A stretch of 64,000 nt of DNA from Pelomonas sp. V22 (GTDB taxonomy: Bacteria; Pseudomonadota; Gammaproteobacteria; Burkholderiales; Burkholderiaceae_C), in NCBI RefSeq assembly GCF_030014915.1, contig NZ_JAGIXS010000008.1, positions 186,001-250,000 on the forward strand, read 5' to 3'. A program made the translations under genes and the position numbers. This document shows, piece by piece, positions 53,044 through 63,100 of this stretch (the stretch's first letter is position 1; each line of letters starts with the position of its first letter). The notes below the pieces were generated by a model. It was not told the DNA's origin, did not search any database, and was given only the letters and a program-made list of their open reading frames with translations.

Positions 53044-54638
53044 GCAGCCCTGAGAACCGCCGCAACATCGGCATTGCCCATGTGTCGGACGAGTACGGCG
53101 GCCGCCGCCGCCCGCCGCCCTTGAAGCAGATGAAGCCGCTCCTGAAGCGCCCCGAGCATCCGCTGCCCTCGCCCAGCGACTGGAACTTCGAGCTGATCGA
53201 CGAGTACCACGACGTCATCCGCGCCACGGCCGAGCGCTACGGGCTTGAGACCTACCCCAACCAGCTGGAGGTGATCACGGCCGAGCAGATGATGGATGCC
53301 TATGCCTCCGTCGGCATGCCGGTCAACTACCGGCACTGGAGCTATGGCAAGGAGTTCATCGCCACCGAGCGCAACTACAAGCGCGGCCAGATGGGCCTGG
53401 CCTACGAGATCGTCATCAACTCCGACCCCTGCATCGCCTACCTGATGGAAGAGAACACCATGGCCATGCAAGCCCTGGTGATCGCCCACGCCTGCTATGG
53501 CCACAACAGCTTCTTCAAGGGCAACTACCTGTTCCGCATGTGGACCGATGCCTCGTCCATCATCGACTACCTGGTCTATGCGAAGAACTTCGTGGCCGAA
53601 TGCGAGCAGCGCGAGGGGCTCGATGCGGTCGAGCAATTGCTCGATTCCTGCCACGCGCTGATGAACCACGGCGTGGACCGCTACCGCCGCCCGGCCAAGC
53701 TCTCGCTGGCCCAGGAGCGCGCCCGGCTGCATGACCGCGAGCAGCACGCCCAGCAGCAGATCAACGACCTCTGGCGCACCCTGCCGCGCGGCAAGGACAA
53801 GGCCGAGGAAGGCCGCGAGGCGCGTCGCTTCCCCGACGAGCCGCAGGAGAACCTGCTGTACTTCATCGAGAAGAACGCACCGCTCTTGGAGCCCTGGCAA
53901 CGCGAGATCGTGCGCATCGTCCGCAAGATCGCTCAGTACTTCTATCCGCAGCGCCAGACGCAGGTGATGAACGAGGGCTGGGCCACCTTCTGGCATCACC
54001 GCTTGCTGAACACCATGTACGACGACGGCTACCTCTCCGACGGCATGATGATCGAGTGGCTGAAATCGCACACCAATGTGATCGCCCAGCCGCCCATGGC
54101 CAACCTGAACCCCTATGCCCTCGGCTTTGCGATGTACACCGACATCAAGCGCATCTGCGAGGCGCCGACGGCCGAAGACCGCGAATGGTTCCCCGACATC
54201 GCAGGCTCCGACTGGCTGCCCACGCTGAACCACGCGATGCGCAACTTCAAGGACGAGAGCTTCATCGGCCAGTACCTGAGCCCGAGGCTGATGCGCGAAT
54301 TCCGGCTGTTCTCCATCGTCGATGACGAGGCCGAAGACGAGTACGAGATCTCGGCCATCCACGACGAGGCGGGCTACCAGCATGTGCGCGAGGCCTTGTC
54401 ACGCCAGTACGACCTCTCGACCCGCGAGCCCAACATCCAGGTCTGGAATGTCAACCTGCGAGGCGACCGCTCGCTGACCCTGCGCCACACCCAGCACATG
54501 AACCGCCCGCTGCACGAGAGCGGCCAGGAAGTGCTCAAGCATGTGGCGCGGCTGTGGGGCTTCGGCGTGCACCTCGAAAGCGTCAATGACAAGGGCGACA
54601 CGACCAAGCGCTGGTCAGTCCCTGCTCCAGCGCATTGA
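53040..54638 (+). CDS. SpoVR family protein
   Basis: A 532-residue protein of the SpoVR family (YcgB in enterics). Landmarks are DWNFELIDEYHDVIRATAERYGLETYPNQ, HACYGHNSFFKGNYLF and MNEGWATFWHH (metal-binding-like HxxE..H pattern), ending in a conserved C-terminal domain. It is the third gene of the prkA-yeaH-spoVR unit with ATGA coupling. Despite the name it is common in non-sporulating bacteria, where its role is not known in molecular detail. Confidence 0.96.
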   Translation: MSSPENRRNIGIAHVSDEYGGRRRPPPLKQMKPLLKRPEHPLPSPSDWNFELIDEYHDVIRATAERYGLETYPNQLEVITAEQMMDAYASVGMPVNYRHWSYGKEFIATERNYKRGQMGLAYEIVINSDPCIAYLMEENTMAMQALVIAHACYGHNSFFKGNYLFRMWTDASSIIDYLVYAKNFVAECEQREGLDAVEQLLDSCHALMNHGVDRYRRPAKLSLAQERARLHDREQHAQQQINDLWRTLPRGKDKAEEGREARRFPDEPQENLLYFIEKNAPLLEPWQREIVRIVRKIAQYFYPQRQTQVMNEGWATFWHHRLLNTMYDDGYLSDGMMIEWLKSHTNVIAQPPMANLNPYALGFAMYTDIKRICEAPTAEDREWFPDIAGSDWLPTLNHAMRNFKDESFIGQYLSPRLMREFRLFSIVDDEAEDEYEISAIHDEAGYQHVREALSRQYDLSTREPNIQVWNVNLRGDRSLTLRHTQHMNRPLHESGQEVLKHVARLWGFGVHLESVNDKGDTTKRWSVPAPAH

Positions 54639-54646
54639 GTGTCCCG

Positions 54647-56059
54647 CTACAGCGCGAAGATCTTCCCGGGATTCATGATGTTGCGCGGGTCCAGCGCGAG
54701 CTTGATCGCGCGCATCATCGCCACCGCGCCTTCGCCGGCCTCGTCGACCAGGAAGCCCTGCTTGTGCAGGCCGATGCCGTGCTCGCCGGTGCAGGTACCT
54801 TCCAGGCGCAGCGCCCGCGCCACCATCTGCGCGCTCAGGGCCTCGGCCGTTTCACGCTCCCCGGGAATCGCCGGGTCGATCAGATAACCCAGATGGAAGT
54901 TGCCGTCGCCCACATGGCCGACGATGAAGTACGGCAGGCCCGATGCCTCGACCTCGCGCACCGAGTCCGCAATGCTCTCCGCCAGGCGTGAGATGGGGAC
55001 GCAGGTGTCGGTGGTGACGCAGCGGCAGCCGGGCTTCATCTGCAGGGCAGAGAGGTAGGCGTGGTGGCGAGCCGTCCAGAGCTTGGTGCGGGCCTCGGGC
55101 GTGGTGGCCCAGTCGAAGTCTTCGCCGCCCAAGTCCTTGGCGATGTCCTGCACCGCCTGCGCTTGCTCGGCCACGCCCGCGTCGGAGCCATGGAACTCCA
55201 TCAAGAGCATCGGCGCCTCGCGCAGGCTGAGCTTGTCGTGCTTGTTGACGGCGCGCACCGAGTTCGCATCCAGCAACTCGCAGCGCGCAATCGGGATGCC
55301 CAGCTGGATGATCTGGATGGTGGTCTGTACCGCCGCATCGATGCTCGGGAAAAAGCAGACCGCCGCCGACACTGCCTCAGGCAGCGGATAGATGCGGAGC
55401 GAGAGTTCGGTGATCACGCCCAGCGTGCCCTCGCTGCCCACCATCAGCCGCGTCAGGTCGTAGCCGGCGCTGCTCTTGCGGGCGCGCGAGCCGGTGCTGA
55501 TCAGCTCGCCGCCGGCCGTCACCACCTGCAGGCCCAGCACGTTCTCGCGCATGGTGCCGTAGCGCACGGCGTTCGTGCCGCTGGCGCGGGTAGCGGCCAT
55601 GCCGCCCAGCGTGGCATCGGCGCCAGGGTCGATGGGGAAGAACAGGCCGGCATGACGCAGCTCGGCATTCAGCTGGTTGCGGGTCACGCCAGGCTGCACG
55701 GTCACGGTCAGATCCTCGGCATCGACGCGCAGGATCCGGTTCATCCGCGTCAGGTCCAGGCTGATGCCACCCTGCACCGCCAGCAGATGGCCTTCCAGCG
55801 AACTGCCGGCGCCATAGGGGATGACCGGCACCGCATGCTCATCGGCCAGGGCCACGACGAACGCGACCTCCTCGGCCGACTCGGCAAACACCACGCAATC
55901 GGGCGGCGGCACGTCGAACGGCGACTCGTCGCGGCCATGCTGCTCGCGCAGCGCGAGGGCCGTGGAGCAGCGCGGGCCGAAGCGCTCGGCAAGCTGCGCG
56001 AGCAGGGCCGGTGGCACGGTGCGCATGGCGGTGGCCGAGGCGGGCAAGGCGGCATTCAT
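54647..56059 (-). CDS. FAD-linked oxidase, GlcD/D-lactate dehydrogenase-like
   Basis: A 470-residue flavoprotein of the FAD-binding-4 type. The FAD domain has IPYGAGSSLEGHLLAVQGGISLDLTRMN and the conserved PGATLGGMAAT-like ADATLGGMAATRASGTNAVRYG. The C-terminal catalytic cap ends in GTCTGEHGIGLHKQGFL and ALDPRNIMNPGKIF. It probably oxidises a 2-hydroxyacid such as D-lactate or glycolate, feeding the respiratory chain. A CAGGAGAT site precedes the ATG. It converges on spoVR with an 8-bp gap. Confidence 0.94.
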   Translation of the reverse strand: MNAALPASATAMRTVPPALLAQLAERFGPRCSTALALREQHGRDESPFDVPPPDCVVFAESAEEVAFVVALADEHAVPVIPYGAGSSLEGHLLAVQGGISLDLTRMNRILRVDAEDLTVTVQPGVTRNQLNAELRHAGLFFPIDPGADATLGGMAATRASGTNAVRYGTMRENVLGLQVVTAGGELISTGSRARKSSAGYDLTRLMVGSEGTLGVITELSLRIYPLPEAVSAAVCFFPSIDAAVQTTIQIIQLGIPIARCELLDANSVRAVNKHDKLSLREAPMLLMEFHGSDAGVAEQAQAVQDIAKDLGGEDFDWATTPEARTKLWTARHHAYLSALQMKPGCRCVTTDTCVPISRLAESIADSVREVEASGLPYFIVGHVGDGNFHLGYLIDPAIPGERETAEALSAQMVARALRLEGTCTGEHGIGLHKQGFLVDEAGEGAVAMMRAIKLALDPRNIMNPGKIFAL

Positions 56060-56162
56060 CGACGGATCTCCTGGGTGCCGGCCGATTCTAGGCAGGCCTT
56101 GTCAGCGCGCGGCGGCAGTGCCACGATGGCCGCAGGGCAATCAATCCATGGAGGGCATCACC

Positions 56163-56420
56163 ATGCAATGGATGGCACAGAACCTCGTCTGGCTGGCACT
56201 GGCCCTGCTGGCACTGATCGCCGCCTTGACGGCCTTCCGGCGCGAGTCGCCGCCCCTGCTCTGGCGCGAGTTGATGACCAAGCTGGGCGCGCCACGCGGC
56301 AGCACGGAGATCGCGCCGCCGCCCGAGCATGGAAAACGGGGGCGCGGCGCTCAACCGCCCCATCAGGCCGAACCGCACAAGCCGGCTTTCCACCGCAGCG
56401 GCCGGCGCTCGAGCCACTGA
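56163..56420 (+). CDS. Small membrane protein of unknown function
   Basis: An 85-residue protein with one N-terminal membrane helix (about 6-22, NLVWLALALLALIAALTAF) and a basic, Pro/His-rich cytoplasmic tail. A GGAGGG site lies 7 nt upstream of this ATG, which is why I prefer it over the ATG five codons earlier. It precedes the cobalamin adenosyltransferase gene by 55 bp on the same strand. No family recognised. Confidence 0.55.
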   Translation: MQWMAQNLVWLALALLALIAALTAFRRESPPLLWRELMTKLGAPRGSTEIAPPPEHGKRGRGAQPPHQAEPHKPAFHRSGRRSSH

Positions 56421-56475
56421 AGGCACGCGCCTCGATGAGGCAAGATGCGGGTTTCGACGCTGGAAGCACACCCGC

Positions 56476-57090
56476 ATGGCCAACCGACTTTCACAGATCG
56501 CCACCCGTACCGGCGACGACGGCACGACCGGACTCAGCGACGGCAGTCGCGTGCCCAAGAACCACCTGCGCGTGCAGGCCATGGGCGATGTGGACGAGCT
56601 CAACTCCAACATCGGCGTGCTGCTGGCCGAGCCGCTGCCGGACGACATCCGCGAGCTCCTGATCACCATCCAGCACGAGCTCTTCAACCTAGGCGGCGAG
56701 CTGAGCATGCCGGGCTACGAGCTCTTGAAGATGGACGCGGTCCTGCGCCTGGACCAGGCCCTGGCGGACCACAACGCCACCTTGCCCCGGCTGAAGGAAT
56801 TCATCCTGCCGGCCGGCACACGCAGCGCTGCGATCGCCCATGTCTGCCGCACGGTGGCGCGCCGCGCGGAGCGCACCGTCATCACCCTGGTCGGCTCCGA
56901 GCCCATCAATGCGCCGCCGCGCCAGTACCTGAACCGCCTGTCCGACCTGATGTTCGTGCTGGCCCGCGTGCTCAACCGCGCCAACCTCGACGGCAAGGGC
57001 GGCGACGACATGTACTGGAACAGCGCCCGCCTGAAGCGCTACGAAGAGGCCGACAAGGCCGAGCAGGCAGCTGCCGAGAAGAAGGGCTGA
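56476..57090 (+). CDS. Cob(I)alamin adenosyltransferase, PduO/MMAB type
   Basis: A 204-residue protein with the PduO-type N-terminal motif TRTGDDGTTGLSDGSRVPKNH, VDELNSNIGVLLAE, and the active-site helix VCRTVARRAERTVITL, then QYLNRLSDLMFVLARVLN. It transfers the adenosyl group of ATP to cob(I)alamin to make adenosylcobalamin for enzymes such as methylmalonyl-CoA mutase. Its stop directly abuts the stop of the convergent WYL regulator. Confidence 0.96.
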   Translation: MANRLSQIATRTGDDGTTGLSDGSRVPKNHLRVQAMGDVDELNSNIGVLLAEPLPDDIRELLITIQHELFNLGGELSMPGYELLKMDAVLRLDQALADHNATLPRLKEFILPAGTRSAAIAHVCRTVARRAERTVITLVGSEPINAPPRQYLNRLSDLMFVLARVLNRANLDGKGGDDMYWNSARLKRYEEADKAEQAAAEKKG

Positions 57091-58071
57091 TCAACTCAGC
57101 CGAGCCACCGCCTCGCGCAAACGCCTCGCATAGGCCTCGCGCAAGGCGGGTGGCGCCAGCACCTCGACCTGGCCGGCATGGCGCCACAGGTCCATCAAGA
57201 GCTCGGTGGCATCCACAAAGGGCAGCTGCAGCCGCCACCGGCCGTCGGGCAGCCATTCGCTCTGCTGCTGCGGATGCCACTCCTCGCGTGACACCCAGGC
57301 CGCCGCCTCGGCGCTGAACACCAGCTCGGCGCGCTGCTCCTGGCCGCCAGCAAAGATGCCATAGCCCCGGTCCAGTTCTTCTTCCAGCTGCTTCACCGAC
57401 AGCGTGCGCGCCTTGGCGTCCAGCAGCTCGGCTGCCTCCATAGCGTCCAGCGCAAAGCGGCGCAGACCTTCGCTGCGGTGGCACCAGGCATCCAGGTACC
57501 AGGTATTGCGGTAGTGCACGAGGCGCTGCGGCGACACCTCCCGCTCGCTCGCCTCGCCACCGCCCACAGCCCGCTTGCGGTAGCGCAGCTTCAGGCGCTG
57601 GCGCTTGACCACGGCACTGCCCACGGTCTCGAAGAAGGCCGACGGTGCCCGCCGCCGGGCTGTGTTGATCAGCTTGATGCGTCGCGTCAGCTCGCGCGCC
57701 TCGGCTGGGTCGTTCCCGAGCATGCCGGTGAGCTTGTCGAACATGGGCTGCAGGTGGCGGGCCAGGATGCCGTCTTCATCGAGGCCGGAGAGCAGCTGGT
57801 GCATGGTCAGCAGCGCATGCAGCTCCTTCTCGCTGAACCAGACGCCGGGCAGCTCATGCTGGGCCTGGCCCTTCCATTGCTGGACCAGGCGGTAGCCATT
57901 GGCCAGGGCGTCGTACTCGATGGGCGCATCCATGCGCTCGCGCAGGTACTGCAGGTCGCGCTTCAGCGTGGCGGGCGAGACCTCCAGCGCCTCCAGCAGC
58001 GTCGCAAAGCTCACGCATTCGCGGTGGCGGATGAGCATTTCAATCTTGTAGAAGCGTTCGGTGCGATCCAT
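57091..58071 (-). CDS. WYL-domain transcriptional regulator (YafY-like)
   Basis: A 326-residue regulator. The N-terminal HTH-11 (about 5-60, ERFYKIEMLIRHRECVSFATLLEALEVSPATLKRDLQYLRERM) is followed by a WYL domain (about 150-240) containing YRNTWYLDAWCH, and a C-terminal WCX-like domain. Such proteins often control DNA-damage or defence genes and may bind nucleic-acid or small ligands through the WYL pocket. Start at 58071 is supported by a GAGGG site; the ATG at 58083 is possible. It is divergent from the HNH-like gene. Confidence 0.93.
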   Translation of the reverse strand: MDRTERFYKIEMLIRHRECVSFATLLEALEVSPATLKRDLQYLRERMDAPIEYDALANGYRLVQQWKGQAQHELPGVWFSEKELHALLTMHQLLSGLDEDGILARHLQPMFDKLTGMLGNDPAEARELTRRIKLINTARRRAPSAFFETVGSAVVKRQRLKLRYRKRAVGGGEASEREVSPQRLVHYRNTWYLDAWCHRSEGLRRFALDAMEAAELLDAKARTLSVKQLEEELDRGYGIFAGGQEQRAELVFSAEAAAWVSREEWHPQQQSEWLPDGRWRLQLPFVDATELLMDLWRHAGQVEVLAPPALREAYARRLREAVARLS

Positions 58072-58172
58072 GGCGACCCTCATTTCTAGGTAGCTCACGC
58101 CTTGAGCCACCTGGCCGCGAGACTGTGCCACAAGCCTGCCAACCAAGGCTTTCAGCCAACCAGGAGCACACC

Positions 58173-59243
58173 ATGGCCCAGATCGCTACCCTCGCCGTCA
58201 CCGCCGCACCGCAAGCCCAGATCGAACTGGGGCTGGAAGCCGCCACCGTGATTCGCCAGCCGGCCGAGACCTCGGCCCACAGCCGCCTCGGCTATGAGCT
58301 GGGCTGGGACTTCGCCCACCATGGCCTCACGCCGCCCATCGACCATTTGTTCACCACCTCGCCCTTGCTGCAGGGCTGGCAGGCCGGGCGCGCCACCTTC
58401 GGCAGCCGCACCCTGAAGGCCTCGCGCCACGTGAACCAGTGCCTGCAGCTGCGCACCCATGCCTGGGCCCGCGGCCGCCAGTTCGAGGCCCTGCAGCTGA
58501 CGCCCAACTACCTGCAGCAACTCGAGACGACACACTGCCCCATCCTGCGCTGCCCGCTCGAGGGTCAGGGTTCGATCGACCGCGTGCGCGACGACGCTGG
58601 CTATGCCGCCGGCAACCTGGTGCTGATGAGTGCAGCCGCCAATCGGGCCAAAGCCCGCCACGGCCATGCCAGCGCCACCGAGCTGGCGCAAAGCGTGGCC
58701 CAAGGCCCCATCCATGAGATCGCCGGCCTCGGCCCGCAGCAATGGCAGCGCGTGGCCGTGCTGTGCAGCTTCGTCACCGAGCTGCCGCATGAAGAGGCGG
58801 CGCTGATCCCCTTGAGCGTGATGCCGCCCAACCGCCTGCGCCTGTTCAACCCGATCCAGGCACTGCAGGCCCTGCTGACCCGCCAGCTGGCCACGCCGGG
58901 CTGGAGCCAGCGCCTGTCACGCCTGGAAGCCCTGCTGCCGAGCGAGGCCGCCAAGGCCGACTTCAACCGCTTCGTCATGGCTTTGGTGCCCCGGGTGCTG
59001 AAGGTCGATGCCCTGCAGCAGCCGCACGAGATCCGCTGGGCGCTGGAAGATGCCTGGGGCGATGCCCTGGTGATGAAACGCTGGACCCGCTTTGCGCTGA
59101 GCCTCACGGCCGAGCAGGCGGAGAGCCTGGTGCAGCGCGCGGCTGCCAAGCGGCTCTCGCCAGTCCATGTGCAAAAGCATGGCAGCGAGATGGCCACCGA
59201 GGGTTGGGCCCTGTCACGCCGTGGCTATCGCGCAGCGTCCTGA
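58173..59243 (+). CDS. Unknown protein with a degenerate HNH/zinc-finger-like motif
   Basis: A 356-residue protein. Residues about 110-150 read HCPILRCPLEG, then SIDRVRDDAGYAAGNLVLMS, then AANRAKARHGH. This follows the outline of HNH-type nucleases (CxxC-like Cys pair, S[IL]DR...GY..GN, then AN.AK) but the first catalytic His is not obvious. The other three-quarters has no motif I recognise. A strong CAGGAG site lies before the ATG. It is divergent from the WYL regulator gene (101 bp apart), which may control it. A nucleic-acid role is plausible but not shown. Confidence 0.7.
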   Translation: MAQIATLAVTAAPQAQIELGLEAATVIRQPAETSAHSRLGYELGWDFAHHGLTPPIDHLFTTSPLLQGWQAGRATFGSRTLKASRHVNQCLQLRTHAWARGRQFEALQLTPNYLQQLETTHCPILRCPLEGQGSIDRVRDDAGYAAGNLVLMSAAANRAKARHGHASATELAQSVAQGPIHEIAGLGPQQWQRVAVLCSFVTELPHEEAALIPLSVMPPNRLRLFNPIQALQALLTRQLATPGWSQRLSRLEALLPSEAAKADFNRFVMALVPRVLKVDALQQPHEIRWALEDAWGDALVMKRWTRFALSLTAEQAESLVQRAAAKRLSPVHVQKHGSEMATEGWALSRRGYRAAS

Positions 59244-59249
59244 TCTGCT

Positions 59250-59468
59250 TCAGCCCGGCAGGCCCTGGCTGATCTTCTCCACGCTGCCGCTCTGGTCCTG
59301 CAGGGCTACGTGATAGCCCTGCTGCAGAAACCAGTCGGCCCACAGCCTGGCCTTGCTCTTGCCTGGTAGCCAGGGGCCCGTCTTGTCCACGTGCACATGG
59401 CTGCCACGGCGCTCGTAGAACACGACGCGCCACATGCCTCCACCCATGGAGGTGTCGAACTTGCTCAT
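59250..59468 (-). CDS. Small conserved-looking protein of unknown function
   Basis: A 72-residue soluble protein (starting MSKFDTSMGGGMWRVVFYERRGS) with a mixed alpha/beta look and no Cys. It resembles a small single-domain protein rather than a shadow, with Trp residues in GPWLPG and LWADWF. It lies 23 bp downstream of the GNAT gene on the same strand and converges on the HNH-like gene. Function unknown. Confidence 0.45.
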   Translation of the reverse strand: MSKFDTSMGGGMWRVVFYERRGSHVHVDKTGPWLPGKSKARLWADWFLQQGYHVALQDQSGSVEKISQGLPG

Positions 59469-59491
59469 CGCCGGGGCGAGCGGAACGAGTC

Positions 59492-60010
59492 TTAGACCAG
59501 GCTGCGCTGCAGTCGCAGTTCCTCGAGGCGCACGCCTCCGACCTCGGTGGTTTTCACGCTGCCCAGCTCGCGCTTGAAGCCGGCCAGCTCGAAGAAGCGC
59601 AGCGCGCGTTCATTGCGCAGATAGGTCCACAGCGTGACCTTGGTGCAGCCCTCTTCCTGCAGCCCGTCACGGGCGGCATCCCAGAGGGCCAGGCCCACAC
59701 CCTTGTCCCAATGGACCGGCGAGGCATAGATGGCCCAGATCTCGCCGGTGGTGGCCGGCGAGCCCTTGTCGCGCGAGCGGTCGAAGCCGGCGAAGCCCAT
59801 GATCTGGTTGTCCAGGTGGGCCACCAGCACCTGCGGCTCGGCGTAGTCGATGGCCTCGCGCCAGAAGGCCTGGCGCTTTTGCACCGAGATGCTGTCCAGG
59901 GCGCTGGCGGGCAGCAGGTCTTTGTAGGCATCCTGCCAAGCGGCGACATGGATCTCGGCAATGGCTTTGGCATCGCGCAAGGTGGCGGGGCGGACCTGGA
60001 TACTCGACAT
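59492..60010 (-). CDS. GNAT-family N-acetyltransferase
   Basis: A 172-residue GNAT. VRPATLRDAKAIAEIHVAAWQDAYKDLLP opens the domain. The acetyl-CoA loop is the GVGLALWDAARDGL region, and RNERALRFFELAGFKRE closes it. It shows the closeness to RimI/PhnO-type enzymes common among uncharacterised GNATs. Start at 60010 gives MSSIQVRP; a later or earlier Met (60034) is possible. It lies between a hairpin-rich terminator region and a small gene. Confidence 0.88.
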   Translation of the reverse strand: MSSIQVRPATLRDAKAIAEIHVAAWQDAYKDLLPASALDSISVQKRQAFWREAIDYAEPQVLVAHLDNQIMGFAGFDRSRDKGSPATTGEIWAIYASPVHWDKGVGLALWDAARDGLQEEGCTKVTLWTYLRNERALRFFELAGFKRELGSVKTTEVGGVRLEELRLQRSLV

Positions 60011-60138
60011 AGGCAGCAAGGAACTCGGAAACAAGGGGTCGGCGAAAGGGCAGGATTGTCCTTGTCCGCGAGCCGGATTGCGCGGCTTGACAGCGCAAAA
60101 TTTTCCAGGGCCAGGCTTCCGGGGCAGATGCAGGGACG

Positions 60139-60168
60139 AAAAAAAACCGGCCCGCTGGGGGCCGGTTT
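60139..60168 (-). terminator. Rho-independent terminator of the TonB-receptor gene
   Basis: On the minus strand, AAACCGGCCC pairs with GGGCCGGTTT around a 5-nt loop and is followed by a run of eight T. It is 29 bp past the receptor stop codon and should end that transcript. Confidence 0.93.
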
Positions 60169-60196
60169 CGATTCGCTGTGAAGCGAATTCAGGCTA

Positions 60197-63100
60197 TCAG
60201 TAGTCGTAAGACACGCTGATTTGCGCCGAGCGAGGAGCCTGGTACGAGATCGGCATCATGAAGGCATTGCGGACCGTGTAGGGATCGCTTTCCGACGTCA
60301 CGTCGTACTGGCGAACCTTTTGCTGGTTCAGCAGGTTGAACACGTTGGCCGTGATGGCCAGCTTGCCTTGCAGCATCGACGGACGGTACTGCAGGCCCAT
60401 GTCGATCTGGTAGGTCCACGGCGTGCGCACGTCGCCCGGCTTGGCCACCTTGCCCAGACAGGTGTGGTAGCTCGAGCCATAGCCCACCGGATCAGCCGCA
60501 GCCGAGCCCTCGTCGATGTTGCCGGGGTTGAAGTAGCCCAGGCAGCTGACCGGAGAGCCCGACAGCACGCGTGCATTGCCCGAGATCATCCATTCCTTGG
60601 CGAACTGGTAGGAGCCGCGGAACTTCAGCTGGTGGCGACGGTCGTTGAACAGGTAGCCGTTCGCGTATTCCATCAGGGCCGCAGCATCCCAGTCCTGCGT
60701 CTTGGAGATGTCGGCCTGACCGAATTCAGACTTCACCTGACCTTCGTTGTTGCCCTTCAGCTTCGAGTACGTGTAGTCGACTCGTGCGCTCCAGACATTG
60801 TCGAAAGCACGCTCCAGGAACAGGTCGATCGAGCTGTACTTGCGCTCCACGCCTTCCTTGAAGCCCAGTTCCTTCGAACTGATCTTCTTCAGCAGACGCG
60901 AACCACCACCGATGGCTTCGAAGCTGTAGGTGGCCGAGCCGCCCGGGTTGAACATGTAGCAGTGGCCAACGTAGTAGCCCTTGCCAGCCTTGTCCTGAGC
61001 GATGTACTTGCCGGTGTTGGCATCGTTGCCGGTGATCGTCAGGCCAGCTGCCGTAGCCAGTGCATCGCCATCGCAGAAGTCATCGATGGACGACTTCAGT
61101 GCGCGGTGGGTCACCTTGACACCAGCGGTCCAACCCTTGGCCAGCGACTTCTCGAAGCCCAGGATGAACTCGTCCTGGTACATGTTCTTCAGGTCCTTCG
61201 GAGCGAAGGCTTCGACGTCGACCGGCGTGCCGTACTCACCGTTGCTCGAGACCGGGCCCGGAGCCGGCTTGCCGCCGATGCCAGGCACGGGAGTCAGGCC
61301 CGTGGGCGCGCCGTTGGCGGCGATCCCGGTGTAGGTGTAATAGTCGCGGGTGAAGGTCGAAGCCGAAGCGCCACGCACGGCCACGCTGTTGGGCATGGCC
61401 AGGAAGTAGCGGCCGGCATTACCGAAGGCCTTCATCGAGCCGTCGCCATTCACGTCCCAAGCGGCGCCGATACGCGGTGCCCACTGGTTCTTGGCGTTCA
61501 TGTACGCCTGGCCGATGTTGTTCTTGTTAGTGAACTCGTCGTTGCGCAGACCCAGGGTCAGCAGGAAGTTCTTGCTCAGGTTCCAGCGGTCTTCAAGGTA
61601 GTAGGCCTTTTGCTCCAGCGACATGCTCGTGGCGGTGGAGAACAGGTACTTGTAGACGTAGTAGCCGTTCGGGTTGGCGGCGTTGTACGGGTTGCCAACG
61701 CCCAGCGTGGTGCTGATGTTGCCCGGGCTGCCCAGGCGACCATAGATCCAACGGTCCGCCACCTGTGCCGTGCCTTCGTTCTCGGCCTTGAAGGTGATGT
61801 TATCGATACCGACGGCCAGCGTGTGAGCCGCATTCAGCTTCCACTCCAGGTCGGCACGCAGACCGTTGCTGTAGTCGCGGCCGTCACGGGCCTGGTAGCC
61901 ACCCTGGTTGTTGTTGATGGGGTTGCCGCCGTTGTAGGCCGGGTTCTGCAGGGTCGTGCTGGCCAGGGCCGGCAGACCAGGCACGATGGACGGGTTGATC
62001 TGCTTGTCCGTGAAGGTGCTGCGGCCATAGGTAGCGCTCAGCGTCAGGTCGTCGGTCAGATAACCCGTGTACTTCAGGATGTTGTACGTGGTATTGCGCA
62101 CCTCAGGCGTCGGCACGCCAGCCACTGGTGCACCTTCCACACCGGTGGCGAAGGCATAGGCATTGCGCGTGCCGCTGTAGTCGTACTTTTCACCCAGGTA
62201 GGTGTACTCCAGCAGGTGGTCGTTGGTGACGTTCCAGTTCAGCTTGACGTAGGCCTTGGGGTCCTTGGTCGTGCCGAGCGTGGTGTAGTCCGTGCCAACG
62301 GCAGGTGCCGTCTTGGTGTCGACATCGCTCTTTTCCAGGGACACGAAAGCGAACAGCTTGTCCTGGATGATGGGGCCGCCGGCGTAGGCGCTGACCTTGA
62401 CGCTTTCACGCGTGTCCTGGCCGCCGCGACGATACAGCGTGCCCGGCAGGGACGCGCTGGCATAGTTGTAACCCGACGGGAGGCTGATCTTAGGGTAGTA
62501 GGTGTCAGGCGACTTGGCACGCAGACCATTGGGCGAGAACACGAACTGGCCGCCGTACACGAAGTTGTTCGTGCCGCTCTTGCCCACCTGGCTGATCACG
62601 CCGCCGGCCGAACGGCCGTACTTGGCGCCGTAGCCACCGGTGTAGGTTTCCTGCTGAGCGATGGCGCCGTAGGGCAGTTCGAACTGGCCCAGGTTGCTCA
62701 GCGGTTCGCCGCTAAAGTAGCCGTTGACGTAATAGGCGTTTTCCGAAACGCCGGCGCCGCCGAACGAGGTCAGGCCGCCGAAGTAGGCGCCGGAACCTGC
62801 ATTGGCACCCGGGGTCAGCAGGGCGATGGCCTGGGCCGACTGCGTCAGCGGCAGGCGGGCCAGTTCCTTGGCGGTGATCACGGTACGCACGTCGGTCGAC
62901 GAGGTGTCGATCATGACCTTGGTGCCCACCACGGTCACGGTGTCCAGCGTGTTCTCGAAGGAAACGCCGGTCGTCGAACCGATGGTCACGGTGATGGTGC
63001 GGGTGCCGAGGCCCTTGGCTTCGACCTTGTACTCACCCACCGGCAGCTGGTTGACGGCGAAACGGCCGCTCGAGTCGGCGGTGACGGTACGGGTGAAGCC

